Source of the DNA: a virus
Reading direction: 5' to 3' (one strand)
DNA length: 30,411 bases
IMG/VR virus record: IMGVR_UViG_3300027747_000993
Location: 1-30,411 of that record
The translations under genes were made by a program, and so were the position numbers. The notes beneath the pieces were generated by a model. That model was not told where the DNA came from. It did not search any database and saw only the letters and a list, made by a program, of their open reading frames with translations. Positions 22,117 to 28,281 of the stretch are shown piece after piece. Every line of letters begins with the position of its first letter. The first letter of the stretch is position 1.

Positions 22117-22189
22117 GCCTCCTTAACTCAGTTGGTAGAGTGTCGCACTTGTAATGCGAATGTCGTTGGTTCGATTCCGACAGGAGGCT
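22117..22189 (+). tRNA. tRNA-Thr (anticodon UGU)
   Basis: Acceptor GCCTCCT pairs with AGGAGGC, D-stem is ACTC/GAGT, anticodon stem TCGCA/TGCGA with loop CTTGTAA and anticodon TGT, T-arm GTTGG-TTCGATT-CCGAC, discriminator T. It reads ACA. It starts 9 bases after the lysozyme-like gene. Confidence 0.92.
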
Positions 22190-22209
22190 CGTAGAGAAAG
22201 GCAATCTAA

Positions 22210-23346
22210 ATGAAGATTGGTATGCTCAGTTCAGACTGGGGCGACTATGAAAAAGCGAGTCCCGGTGGTTGTACATGGATTAGATTCTTTGGTCCCGGTT
22301 CACAGTTAAATCGTATTGGCGTTGAAACTGTTATTGGTGAAGTGGGTTGGCGGGATGAAGAAGGATTTGTTGCTGTTCCCGTAAGACAAAGGTTGATAGC
22401 AAACAATCGCGCCCCCATCGTTAATCCTAAAGAGTATTCGGGAGACCTTGATGTTGTAATTCTTAAATTGTGGATGTGGCATGAGGCAAATGCATATATT
22501 GCTAAGGCTCGTGCGTTAGGTCAGACAGTCATTATCGATATTGATGACTGGTTCCACGGTCTTCCTACAACTAATATTGCTTTTCAGACTACGCATCCTG
22601 ATCGTGATGCTACATGGAACCGTAATCATATGCTAAATAGTTATGGTGAGGTTACTGGATTAATTACCAGTACCGAATTTCTTCAAGATTATTATTCTAA
22701 AAAGAATAAGAATTGCTATCAGGTTTATAATTCCCTGAGTCCAAGTAATTTTGTTAAGCGTATTGATTCTGCCGGACGTAAACCTACAATTGGTTGGGTT
22801 GGGATTATGATTTGGCGTTCTGGAGATATTGAAGAGTTGCGCGGTTGGCTTGGAGATTTCATTGAACGTAATGACTTAATGTTCCATCATGCAGGAATAC
22901 TTCCAGATCAACCTAAAGAATTTGCTGATATTGCCGGGATTAATCCAGATAGACTTAAAGGCACAACTGGTTGTAGCCCTGAATATTACGGCAACATCCT
23001 GCTGCCTATGGACATCGGTATCGTTCCATTAAATAGCCTACCGTTCAACGAGGCCAAGAGTAATTTAAAGGGCTTAGAATACGCTATGAGTGGCATACCG
23101 TTCGTTGCGTACGGCTCTAAGGAGTATCAGAAACTAGAGGCTGAGGGTGCAGGTAATACTGCTAGACGCCCGCGTGATTGGTTGAAGCACCTAGAGAGAC
23201 TTCTTGATCCAGATTTACGTAAGGCTCAGGCTGAACGTGGGTATGAATTAGTAGTAGATAAATACAATGTTGAAAATGTGGTCTATAATTGGTTAGAGGC
23301 TATCGCAAAGATTCATGCCACTAACCCTAGGAGAAGAAATGCCTAA
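22210..23346 (+). CDS. Glycosyltransferase, GT4/GT-B type
   Basis: This 378-residue protein has an N-terminal half with P-G-G-C-T-W-I-R-F-F-G-P and I-I-D-I-D-D-W-F, and a C-terminal half with I-G-W-V-G, then D-I-G-I-V-P-L and F-N-E-A-K-S-N-L-K-G-L-E-Y-A. The last element is the nucleotide-sugar-binding E-A-K-S-x-L-K-x-x-E motif of GT4 enzymes. It stands alone, far from the main sugar cassette, with AAAGG ahead of its ATG. It probably glycosylates a virion or cell-surface target. Confidence 0.82.
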   Translation: MKIGMLSSDWGDYEKASPGGCTWIRFFGPGSQLNRIGVETVIGEVGWRDEEGFVAVPVRQRLIANNRAPIVNPKEYSGDLDVVILKLWMWHEANAYIAKARALGQTVIIDIDDWFHGLPTTNIAFQTTHPDRDATWNRNHMLNSYGEVTGLITSTEFLQDYYSKKNKNCYQVYNSLSPSNFVKRIDSAGRKPTIGWVGIMIWRSGDIEELRGWLGDFIERNDLMFHHAGILPDQPKEFADIAGINPDRLKGTTGCSPEYYGNILLPMDIGIVPLNSLPFNEAKSNLKGLEYAMSGIPFVAYGSKEYQKLEAEGAGNTARRPRDWLKHLERLLDPDLRKAQAERGYELVVDKYNVENVVYNWLEAIAKIHATNPRRRNA

Positions 23347-23641
23347 GTGGGGCAACGCGGGGTACAACATTGGTGTAATTTTAGCAATTACGTTTAGAGT
23401 AATTGTTTATGGATTGTGCGTGTATGGGTTTGTAGTATCTTTAATTAATCATGAGATTCCTTGGTGGCCTCTGATTCTTTTCTTTACTTTTTCGTCTTGG
23501 TTGCGTATGATAGGCATTAATGCCATTATTCGTAATCTATCGACTAGGCCAGCACCAATAGCCACCGTTGACCCACAAGAGATCGAAGCATTGGTTAATG
23601 TATATACATTTCGTAATATGTTTATGGGAGGCCCAAACTAA
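23339..23641 (+). CDS. Membrane protein with two hydrophobic segments
   Basis: The ATG at 23339 is preferred, as AGGAGAAG stands just ahead; an ATG eight codons earlier is less likely. The 100-residue product has two probable membrane helices: I-G-V-I-L-A-I-T-F-R-V-I-V-Y-G-L near residues 10-35, and W-W-P-L-I-L-F-F-T-F at about 41-58. A soluble tail of about 40 residues follows. A small two-helix membrane protein could be a holin, but the distance from the lysins argues against certainty. It overlaps the glycosyltransferase stop by 8 bases and the next ATG by one. Confidence 0.65.
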   Translation: MPKWGNAGYNIGVILAITFRVIVYGLCVYGFVVSLINHEIPWWPLILFFTFSSWLRMIGINAIIRNLSTRPAPIATVDPQEIEALVNVYTFRNMFMGGPN

Positions 23642-24183
23642 TGACTTGCATTGTCGCTGCGACAAATGGAACAAAAGTGTTCATGGCAGCAGATTCCTGT
23701 GCAGTTGACGAGACATCTATTTCTTCCAGAAAGACTCCTAAGATTTTTATTAAGGGGTCTTTTCTGTTGGGGTACTGCCAAAGTTTTAGATTAGGTCAAA
23801 TAGCACAGTATGCCTTTGACCCTCCCGCCCTTCCCACAATTAAATTAACTGATGATGTTCTTACAGGTTATATGGTTAAAAACTTTGTGCCAGCATTAAA
23901 AAAATGTTTAGAGGAAAATAATTTTCCTTATCATGATGATGACAAAGATGACTGGGAAATTATTGTAGGAATAAAGGGTCGAATCTTTGTGGTAGAGAAC
24001 GATTGGCAAGTTGGATTAGATATACATAATTACTGGGCTTCCGGCGCAGGCGCACACATTGCTTTGGGTGCGCTTTTTGCTTGCGAGGATATGGAGCCTA
24101 ATGCTAGACTCATGGTGGCATTAAATGCTGCTAAAGAATTCTCTCCATTTGTGAGAGAACCATTTAATTTTCTATCCGTATAA
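23641..24183 (+). CDS. Proteasome/HslV-like Ntn hydrolase
   Basis: This 180-residue protein begins M-T-C-I-V-A-A-T-N-G, so removal of Met would expose a catalytic Thr. It continues V-F-M-A-A-D-S-C-A and K-T-P-K-I-F-I-K-G-S-F-L-L-G-Y-C-Q-S-F-R-L-G-Q, then A-S-G-A-G-A-H-I-A-L-G-A-L. These match the HslV/proteasome-subunit-like peptidase family seen in phages and bacteria (N-terminal Thr, A-D-S, G-S-G-x-x-x-A). The role in a phage is unknown; degradation of host proteins is possible. No hslU-like ATPase is in the window. It starts on the last base of the membrane gene. Confidence 0.75.
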   Translation: MTCIVAATNGTKVFMAADSCAVDETSISSRKTPKIFIKGSFLLGYCQSFRLGQIAQYAFDPPALPTIKLTDDVLTGYMVKNFVPALKKCLEENNFPYHDDDKDDWEIIVGIKGRIFVVENDWQVGLDIHNYWASGAGAHIALGALFACEDMEPNARLMVALNAAKEFSPFVREPFNFLSV

Positions 24184-24191
24184 GGACGGCT

Positions 24192-24410
24192 ATGAGCATT
24201 CTAGATTTTAAGCAGGAAAATCCCGGCCCATCCTTTGACATGTCTGGAATTATTATGCATGAGTGCGTATGTGGTTCAGATATGTGGAAAGTAGTGGTTA
24301 CTTTTGAAGATTATGAAATTGCAGGATACCTGCTAGACATGGAGTGTTTCCATTGTGGAACACGGGCAACAGCACCAACACCAATAGACCATCCAGAATA
24401 CGAGGCATAA
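24192..24410 (+). CDS. Small zinc-ribbon-like protein
   Basis: This is a 72-residue acidic protein. C-V-C near residue 21 and C-F-H-C near residue 54 form two cysteine pairs about 33 residues apart, as in short zinc ribbons. It is otherwise Glu/Asp-rich. It is not recognised. The ATG is 8 bases past the previous stop with AAGGA ahead, and its stop shares a base with the next ATG. Confidence 0.6.
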   Translation: MSILDFKQENPGPSFDMSGIIMHECVCGSDMWKVVVTFEDYEIAGYLLDMECFHCGTRATAPTPIDHPEYEA

Positions 24411-24631
24411 TGGAAAACGAATTTGAAAGTCTAGGAATGGACTACGAAGCAATCTATCTTCAGGTTGCCCAAGAGTTTCATGATAAATATATTGCTAATC
24501 CCGACCGCGAGACAGACTATACTCTTGCAATTGCAATGGAATATACTGAATTTATTATTGATCGTTGTGATGAACTTACAGCAGACATGTATTTTACTCT
24601 CAAAGGGTTAGAGAATGAACCACCACTCTGA
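24410..24631 (+). CDS. Small acidic helical protein
   Basis: The ATG at 24410 shares a base with the previous stop (TAATG), so coupling fixes this start; the frame also opens upstream. The product has 73 residues and is acidic and helical (Y-E-A-I-Y-L-Q-V-A-Q-E-F and Y-T-E-F-I-I-D-R-C-D). It has no recognised domain. Confidence 0.6.
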   Translation: MENEFESLGMDYEAIYLQVAQEFHDKYIANPDRETDYTLAIAMEYTEFIIDRCDELTADMYFTLKGLENEPPL

Positions 24632-24800
24632 AGTAATTGAATTTATTGCTAAGGACATGATTGCCTATGACAGAAGTCACAAGGAAAAAACGTGGCGGGA
24701 ATTGGCAGAAGTAGCGTATAGTGCTTGTATAAGACATTACATGATGCAAATGATGCAGGAGGTAAACAATAATGGACGACAACAGTCTCGGTTATTTTAA
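24615..24800 (+). CDS. Small phage protein of unknown function
   Basis: This 61-residue product overlaps the previous gene by 17 bases. It is His/Met-rich with a helix, M-I-A-Y-D-R-S-H-K-E-K-T-W, and a second, Y-S-A-C-I-R-H-Y-M-M-Q-M-M. It has no known family. AGAG lies ahead of the ATG. A strong AGGAGG (24757-24762) for the following small ORF is inside its end. Confidence 0.55.
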   Translation: MNHHSEVIEFIAKDMIAYDRSHKEKTWRELAEVAYSACIRHYMMQMMQEVNNNGRQQSRLF

Positions 24801-24843
24801 TTACAAATTTTTTACAATGAATGACGAAATCCTTGAATCTTAA
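24772..24843 (+). CDS. Tiny ORF (23 aa) with a perfect AGGAGG
   Basis: ATG 24772 is preceded by AGGAGG nine bases upstream, the best ribosome-binding site in this part of the window. The frame lies in the end of the previous gene and runs past it to TAA at 24841-24843. The product M-D-D-N-S-L-G-Y-F-N-Y-K-F-F is acidic with an aromatic centre. The strong site argues for translation; no function can be proposed. Confidence 0.55.
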   Translation: MDDNSLGYFNYKFFTMNDEILES

Positions 24844-24865
24844 ACAAAGGCTGTGGTAATATAAA
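24833..24865 (+). promoter_or_regulatory. Candidate promoter before the 24920 gene
   Basis: TTGAAT (24833-24838) and TAATAT (24857-24862) are 18 bases apart and lie at the end of the tiny ORF. Downstream there is a stretch free of genes until 24920. The match is moderate. Confidence 0.4.
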
Positions 24866-24871
24866 AATAAG

Positions 24872-24910
24872 AACCCACAAGGAGCCTAATTTATTAAAAC
24901 CCACAAGGAG
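24872..24910 (+). repeat. Direct repeat AACCCACAAGGAG, period 26
   Basis: The 13-base word AACCCACAAGGAG occurs at 24872-24884 and 24898-24910. Each copy ends in AAGGAG, and the second acts as the ribosome-binding site for the ATG at 24920. The first would give a second site with no start codon at the right distance. It may be a slipped duplication of a ribosome-binding site. Confidence 0.65.
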
Positions 24911-24919
24911 TAATACCGT

Positions 24920-25072
24920 ATGAAAAAGATTATTGCAAAGATTAAAAATAAGTTTACAAATGAAGACAACTCGTTTCTTAACACTTGGGAAAAAGAAAGA
25001 ATGAATGCTGCTCGTTACGGGCATTCTCACGTAGAAGAAATAGATGTAATTTTCAGTCGCCATATTCGATAG
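24920..25072 (+). CDS. Small phage protein (50 aa)
   Basis: ATG 24920 follows AAGGAG by nine bases. The 50-residue product is Lys-rich at the N-terminus (K-K-I-I-A-K-I-K-N-K-F) and ends in I-F-S-R-H-I-R. No domain is recognised. It begins a transcription unit behind a candidate promoter at 24833-24862. Confidence 0.6.
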   Translation: MKKIIAKIKNKFTNEDNSFLNTWEKERMNAARYGHSHVEEIDVIFSRHIR

Positions 25073-25084
25073 ATAGGAATCATA

Positions 25085-25558
25085 GTGCAGGTTTTCCTTC
25101 CACATAAAAACTTTACTGAATCTGCGCGGGCGTTAGATCAAAAACGCCTTGTCAAGCAGTTGTTAGAGGGTCGTCAGATTCTTGCAGCAATTGCTGGAGA
25201 TTCTAAAGGTTGGGTTAATCACCCTGCCACTAAAATGTTTCGCAACAGTCCCAATACTCTTGTAGCATATTTACATGCCATTGCTACAGAGATGGGTATG
25301 CGTGGATATAAGTGGGAAAATAATTGGTCGTTTATTGAAAAATATGCACAGCAACTTAGGAACTTTGACTTTGGTAAGCCTTCTTGGATGCATGGAACAG
25401 AGTTTGATAAAGTTATTATTACTCATCGTGCTAATCTATATCTTAAGGCTCCCGATCTTTATCCACAGTATGAGTCGGCGGTAGATATTTACCGCCCTCT
25501 GGTATGCTGTGAGAGTTGTAATTATTATTGGCCTACACATATTAAGGAAGCAGCATGA
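25085..25558 (+). CDS. MSMEG_6728-type / pyrimidine-dimer glycosylase-like protein
   Basis: This 157-residue protein starts with GTG at 25085, seven bases after AGGA. It reads Q-V-F-L-P-H-K-N-F, A-R-A-L-D-Q-K-R-L-V-K-Q, G-W-V-N-H-P-A-T-K-M and a P-x-W-M-H-G. I recall this opening (M-Q-T-F-L-P-x-x-D-F-x-x-S-A-x-x-L-D-x-x-R-L) for the MSMEG_6728 family, annotated as a pyrimidine-dimer DNA glycosylase/endonuclease V-like protein. The end has C-C-E-S-C-N with two Cys pairs. Repair of UV damage in the phage genome is a possible role. It overlaps the next gene. Confidence 0.65.
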   Translation: MQVFLPHKNFTESARALDQKRLVKQLLEGRQILAAIAGDSKGWVNHPATKMFRNSPNTLVAYLHAIATEMGMRGYKWENNWSFIEKYAQQLRNFDFGKPSWMHGTEFDKVIITHRANLYLKAPDLYPQYESAVDIYRPLVCCESCNYYWPTHIKEAA

Positions 25559-25752
25559 GTAAGTTAAATCATACAGATTTTTATTTTACATATGAAGAGT
25601 ATCTTTCTATGTTTTCTAACGTATTTGAAAAAGTATATGGCAATGACAAGCACAAATGGCACCCTGAGGATTTTCAATATCAGGCAGAGACTGTTCTTCA
25701 GACAATGTGTAAGACGCTTAATGAAATGATTATTGTTAAGAAAAACATATAA
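25555..25752 (+). CDS. Small phage protein of unknown function
   Basis: This 65-residue product has an ATGA overlap with the gene before. It is rich in aromatic residues (D-F-Y-F-T-Y-E-E-Y) and has a D-F-Q-Y-Q-A-E-T-V-L helix. No family is known. Its stop shares a base with the next ATG. Confidence 0.55.
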   Translation: MSKLNHTDFYFTYEEYLSMFSNVFEKVYGNDKHKWHPEDFQYQAETVLQTMCKTLNEMIIVKKNI

Positions 25753-25850
25753 TGTTTGCAGATATTTCTTGGGCATCGTTTGCTATTTCTTGTTGTATAG
25801 TTGCCCTATTGTGTATTTGGGAAGTAGTCAAGCGTAATGATGATCAGTAA
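25752..25850 (+). CDS. Single-helix membrane peptide (32 aa)
   Basis: ATG 25752 shares a base with the previous stop. The product has one hydrophobic segment (S-F-A-I-S-C-C-I-V-A-L-L-C-I-W), followed by a charged K-R-N-D-D-Q tail. This is the size and layout of many phage membrane peptides. Function cannot be inferred. Confidence 0.55.
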   Translation: MFADISWASFAISCCIVALLCIWEVVKRNDDQ

Positions 25851-25852
25851 GA

Positions 25853-25858
25853 TATAAT
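25853..25858 (+). promoter_or_regulatory. -10 box giving a leaderless start at 25865
   Basis: TATAAT at 25853-25858 lies directly after the stop of the membrane peptide and ends six bases before ATG 25865, the same spacing as at 18032, 19401 and 27665. No ribosome-binding site is visible, and no clear -35. Confidence 0.65.
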
Positions 25859-25864
25859 TATTCC

Positions 25865-26032
25865 ATGAATGATATAGATCGTGCATACCAACAAGGATAT
25901 GATCAGGGACGAAAAGAAGAACGTTCTTTTATATGTTCCGAAATATATCGTTATGCTGCAAGATTGCATGATAAGGCGGAGGGCAATGGTCATCATTGGG
26001 TCATGACTATTTATAGATTGTTCGTGCGATAA
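25865..26032 (+). CDS. Small phage protein (55 aa)
   Basis: This 55-residue product is translated from a predicted leaderless mRNA. N-terminal Y-Q-Q-G-Y-D-Q-G-R-K-E-E-R is a short charged helix, and the middle reads Y-R-Y-A-A-R-L-H. It shows no domain. The next ATG starts on the base after its stop. Confidence 0.6.
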   Translation: MNDIDRAYQQGYDQGRKEERSFICSEIYRYAARLHDKAEGNGHHWVMTIYRLFVR

Positions 26033-26266
26033 ATGCACGAACCAACTTGTCCTGTATTCGGTAGAAAACATTGTCATATTGACAGATGCGACTGCCATTT
26101 AATTGGCTGTAATTGTTCAAAAGAAAGTACTGACTATAAACACGGAGCGTTCGACGAAAGACAGCGTATTATTAATTTAATAAATAATATTCCTGATCGT
26201 ACCCGTATGGTACAACTAGACTGGTGTTTAAAAAAAATAATTGAAACAATAGAAAAAAATAGTTGA
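26033..26266 (+). CDS. Cys/His-rich small protein
   Basis: This is a 77-residue protein with an N-terminal half rich in Cys and His (C-P-V-F-G-R-K-H-C-H-I-D-R-C-D-C-H and C-N-C-S), followed by a helical C-terminal half. Six Cys and several His could hold one or two metals. No family is recognised. The C-terminal half (R-I-I-N-L-I-N-N-I) is a hydrophobic helix. Confidence 0.6.
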   Translation: MHEPTCPVFGRKHCHIDRCDCHLIGCNCSKESTDYKHGAFDERQRIINLINNIPDRTRMVQLDWCLKKIIETIEKNS

Positions 26267-26292
26267 TAAAGAATTCTGTGATCATGTATACT
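26263..26292 (+). promoter_or_regulatory. Promoter ahead of the 26306 gene
   Basis: TTGATA (26263-26268) and TATACT (26287-26292) are 18 bases apart. The next ATG (26306) follows AGGAG (26296-26300), so this unit has a short leader, unlike the leaderless ones. Confidence 0.55.
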
Positions 26293-26305
26293 TTCAGGAG
26301 ATCAT

Positions 26306-26455
26306 ATGACGAGTACTTGTACTCACACTAGGCATCAAGAATATGATTGTCGAATTGCTGGTATGGTAAACAAAAAGAAGTTTCCATACGATAAGTGGTG
26401 TAGTAAGTGTAAAGAAACATTCCCCAACTTTGTAAAGGATAACAGTGAGCATTAA
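26306..26455 (+). CDS. Small zinc-binding-like protein (49 aa)
   Basis: ATG 26306 follows AGGAG by five bases. The 49-residue product has C-T-H-T-R-H near the N-terminus and W-C-S-K-C at residues 31-35. Two Cys pairs or Cys-His pairs could bind zinc. The centre has K-K-K-F-P. It overlaps the next gene by 11 bases. Confidence 0.55.
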   Translation: MTSTCTHTRHQEYDCRIAGMVNKKKFPYDKWCSKCKETFPNFVKDNSEH

Positions 26456-26624
26456 TCAGGAAGAAACAGATCGCCTTTTACGCGATCTTGCATCAGCATC
26501 TAACGATGTAAAGAAGCAGATTTCTGGAAAGCCCGGTGAGGCTTCGGAAAAGCGATATGGTATCGCATATCAGCAATGTGTTAAGGCTGGCATCAAGCCA
26601 CCATTGAAGAGGAAGTATCGGTAA
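26445..26624 (+). CDS. Small basic phage protein (59 aa)
   Basis: GTG at 26445, with AAAGGA ahead and overlapping the previous gene, starts a 59-residue product: S-I-N-Q-E-E-T-D-R-L-L-R-D-L helix, then K-K-Q-I-S-G-K-P-G-E-A, then R-Y-G-I-A-Y-Q-Q-C-V-K. The end is very basic (P-P-L-K-R-K-Y-R). No family is recognised. Its stop and the next ATG share a base (TAATG). Confidence 0.55.
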   Translation: MSINQEETDRLLRDLASASNDVKKQISGKPGEASEKRYGIAYQQCVKAGIKPPLKRKYR

Positions 26625-26827
26625 TGCGCGTAACGTTGTGGCATGATCGGCAGAACTTTCTTGTCGTGGACAATAATCCATTGCCGAATGATCCTACTGT
26701 AGATATTCCTAATAAGATTCTGGATCGTTACAATCGTATCATTAGAGATTGGTTAGACATTCAGGATGAATTAGAACAATTTAATCGTGAGCAGGACAGA
26801 GCGGAAGAGTACGAGAGACTTGCTTAG
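26624..26827 (+). CDS. Small acidic phage protein (67 aa)
   Basis: This 67-residue product begins R-V-T-L-W-H-D-R-Q-N-F-L-V-V-D-N (a beta strand pair) and ends in a long acidic helix (D-I-Q-D-E-L-E-Q-F-N-R-E-Q-D-R). It shows no known family. Its stop is 12 bases before tRNA-Arg. Confidence 0.55.
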   Translation: MRVTLWHDRQNFLVVDNNPLPNDPTVDIPNKILDRYNRIIRDWLDIQDELEQFNREQDRAEEYERLA

Positions 26828-26838
26828 TCTCTCGTTAT

Positions 26839-26911
26839 GCCTCCGTAACTCAGTGGATAGAGTGAAACACTTCTAATGTTTAAGTCGCAGGTTCGAATCC
26901 TGCCGGAGGCA
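26839..26911 (+). tRNA. tRNA-Arg (anticodon UCU)
   Basis: Acceptor GCCTCCG pairs with CGGAGGC, D-stem is ACTC/GAGT, anticodon stem AAACA/TGTTT with loop CTTCTAA and anticodon TCT, T-arm GCAGG-TTCGAAT-CCTGC, and discriminator A. It reads AGA codons, which are frequent in the phage genes of this window. Confidence 0.93.
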
Positions 26912-26937
26912 CTTTTTGTGCGGGAAGGCTTGAGTTA

Positions 26938-27138
26938 ATGACTAGAGTCAGGTATCATGGTAGTATAATTGATTCTCATGGCGAGGGGGAATGTTCTCCC
27001 TACTGGTTAAAACCAGAACGCTATGTGATTGTTCTTGACAATGGAGAAACATTAATCAATGTAGGACACGAATCGTTCACTATTTTAGGAGATGATGATG
27101 CTAGAGATGAAATCCCCGACGTTTACGAAACTGGATAG
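26938..27138 (+). CDS. Small beta-rich phage protein (66 aa)
   Basis: This 66-residue product reads T-R-V-R-Y-H-G-S-I-I-D-S-H, then R-Y-V-I-V-L-D-N-G-E-T-L and H-E-S-F-T-I-L-G-D-D-D-A-R-D-E. The alternating strands and acidic C-terminus suggest a small beta barrel. No family is recalled. GGAAGG lies 11 bases ahead. Confidence 0.55.
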   Translation: MTRVRYHGSIIDSHGEGECSPYWLKPERYVIVLDNGETLINVGHESFTILGDDDARDEIPDVYETG

Positions 27139-27307
27139 ATGCGACCGATGTGGCGCACAAGCATTTGTTCTTGTAAAAATGATGAGTGGAGAATTGTTTT
27201 TCTGTGGTCATCATTACGCAAAGTACGAATCCCCCCTAAATAAAGTGGCATACGAGGTTATTGATGACCGCGAAACAATTAACAACAAGAGCGAATCTAG
27301 CGCGTAA
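27098..27307 (+). CDS. DUF7455-like actinobacterial zinc protein
   Basis: ATG 27098 is preferred, as AGGAG (27087-27091) ends six bases before it; two ATGs lie just upstream in frame. The product has 69 residues. D-R-C-D-R-C-G-A-Q-A-F-V-L-V-K-M-M-S-G-E-L-followed by F-F-C-G-H-H matches the DUF7455 proteins I recall from actinobacteria. C-x-x-C and C-G-H-H would bind zinc. It is the strongest single hint for an actinobacterial host. It overlaps the gene upstream by 41 bases. Confidence 0.75.
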   Translation: MLEMKSPTFTKLDRCDRCGAQAFVLVKMMSGELFFCGHHYAKYESPLNKVAYEVIDDRETINNKSESSA

Positions 27308-27315
27308 GGAAGATA

Positions 27316-27636
27316 ATGGACAACGACCCAGAAGTTGACGCAATTATTGCGGAGATGGTTGATTTTGGAGTTCTTCAGCCCAATGGCATGTATGGGGAAG
27401 AGTTCACCTACAATGTTGACATGAAGAGTGCAAAGAAGCATTTCCCTGAGTTTTATGAAATGCTTATGCAGGATGTTGACGACACCATGCTTGAATTAGT
27501 CAAGCATGATTTAGTTTCTGTTAATTACGATGAGAATCTTACCGCCAGTTTTGAGATTACTGAAAAAGGCAAGGAAGTTCTTGAGGCTGGTAATCATGGG
27601 GAGTACTTCTCCAATGAATCCTTTGACGAGTCGTAG
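27316..27636 (+). CDS. Acidic phage protein, possible winged-helix fold
   Basis: This 106-residue acidic protein ends in L-T-A-S-F-E-I-T-E-K-G-K-E-V-L-E-A-G, a strand followed by a helix as in winged-helix domains. Two helices precede it. AAGGA stands ahead of the ATG. Binding partner is unknown, and the fold call is a guess from pattern. Confidence 0.55.
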   Translation: MDNDPEVDAIIAEMVDFGVLQPNGMYGEEFTYNVDMKSAKKHFPEFYEMLMQDVDDTMLELVKHDLVSVNYDENLTASFEITEKGKEVLEAGNHGEYFSNESFDES

Positions 27637-27652
27637 AATTTCTTGACTAAGG

Positions 27653-27658
27653 TATAAT
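27653..27658 (+). promoter_or_regulatory. -10 box giving a leaderless start at 27665
   Basis: TATAAT at 27653-27658 ends six bases before ATG 27665, which has no ribosome-binding site. TTGACT at 27643-27648 is too close (4 bases) to be its -35. Confidence 0.65.
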
Positions 27659-27664
27659 GTTGTT

Positions 27665-27988
27665 ATGGCTGATATTAATTTAACTCCTAGTGATGGGATG
27701 GTTGCTGCTGCAAAGCGTGCTTTGAAATGGCATGAAGACGGCAAGCGCGGAGGGACTATTATTGGCGTGACTCGCGCAGGACAGTTGAGTCGCAGAGAAA
27801 ACCTATCTCCTCGTACTGTAAAAAGGATGTTTAGTTTTTTTAGCAGACATGAAGTAGATAAGAAAGCAAAGGGATTCAATTCAGGAGAAGAGGGTTTCCC
27901 TTCCCCCGGTCGCGTCGCATGGGATATGTGGGGCGGAGATGCCGGATTCTCTTGGTCAAGAAAGAAGGTGAATCAACTAAATGGATAA
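27665..27988 (+). CDS. Phage protein with T-P-S-D-x-M-V-x-A-A-K-R-A-L motif
   Basis: This 107-residue basic protein has L-T-P-S-D-G-M-V-A-A-A-K-R-A-L at residues 6-20, G-V-T-R-A-G-Q-L-S-R-R-E-N-L-S-P-R-T-V-K-R-M near 34-55, S-R-H-E-V-D-K-K-A and W-D-M-W-G-G-D-A-G. I recall this signature in phage and prophage proteins next to or fused with portal or protease genes, but no function is known. It starts the gene block before the Cys-rich protein. Confidence 0.7.
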   Translation: MADINLTPSDGMVAAAKRALKWHEDGKRGGTIIGVTRAGQLSRRENLSPRTVKRMFSFFSRHEVDKKAKGFNSGEEGFPSPGRVAWDMWGGDAGFSWSRKKVNQLNG

Positions 27989-28280
27989 TAATCAACAAGA
28001 CAACAACCCAGTACAGCCAGCATCAGGACCAAATAACCTTGGAACAGGAGTAGGTCCAGATAACGCTGACGGTTACTCTCTTACAAATCGGTCACTCTGG
28101 GACGGTGGATACAATTTTCAAGATATCGGAATCAACGAGCCAAAGACAATGACAGGTAATAGCGTACAGAGTCCTTTCACTGGTCAGGATGTTTCAATGA
28201 CAACAGGTCAGCCTTTTGGCGGACCAATTGTTTCAACAGAAACAGAGCCAAACGTTCGTCGTGAAGCAGGCCCGTACTAA
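27981..28280 (+). CDS. Asn/Gly/Pro-rich low-complexity phage protein
   Basis: This 99-residue product has N-N-Q-Q-D-N-N and G-P-N-N-L-G-T-G-V-G at the start, then N-R-S-L-W-D-G-G-Y-N-F and a T-G-Q-P-F-G-G-P tail. It has no Cys and looks largely disordered. It overlaps the previous gene by 8 bases. Such spacers often belong to structural genes, but no role is known. Confidence 0.6.
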   Translation: MDNNQQDNNPVQPASGPNNLGTGVGPDNADGYSLTNRSLWDGGYNFQDIGINEPKTMTGNSVQSPFTGQDVSMTTGQPFGGPIVSTETEPNVRREAGPY

Positions 28281-28281
28281 A

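Noticed and set aside
23339-23641. Holin
   Set aside because: Two hydrophobic segments fit, but a glycosyltransferase and a tRNA separate it from the lysins and no dual start is clear. Kept only as a possibility.
27643-27658. TTGACT and TATAAT as a complete sigma-70 promoter
   Set aside because: They are only 4 bases apart. The -10 was kept and the -35 dropped.
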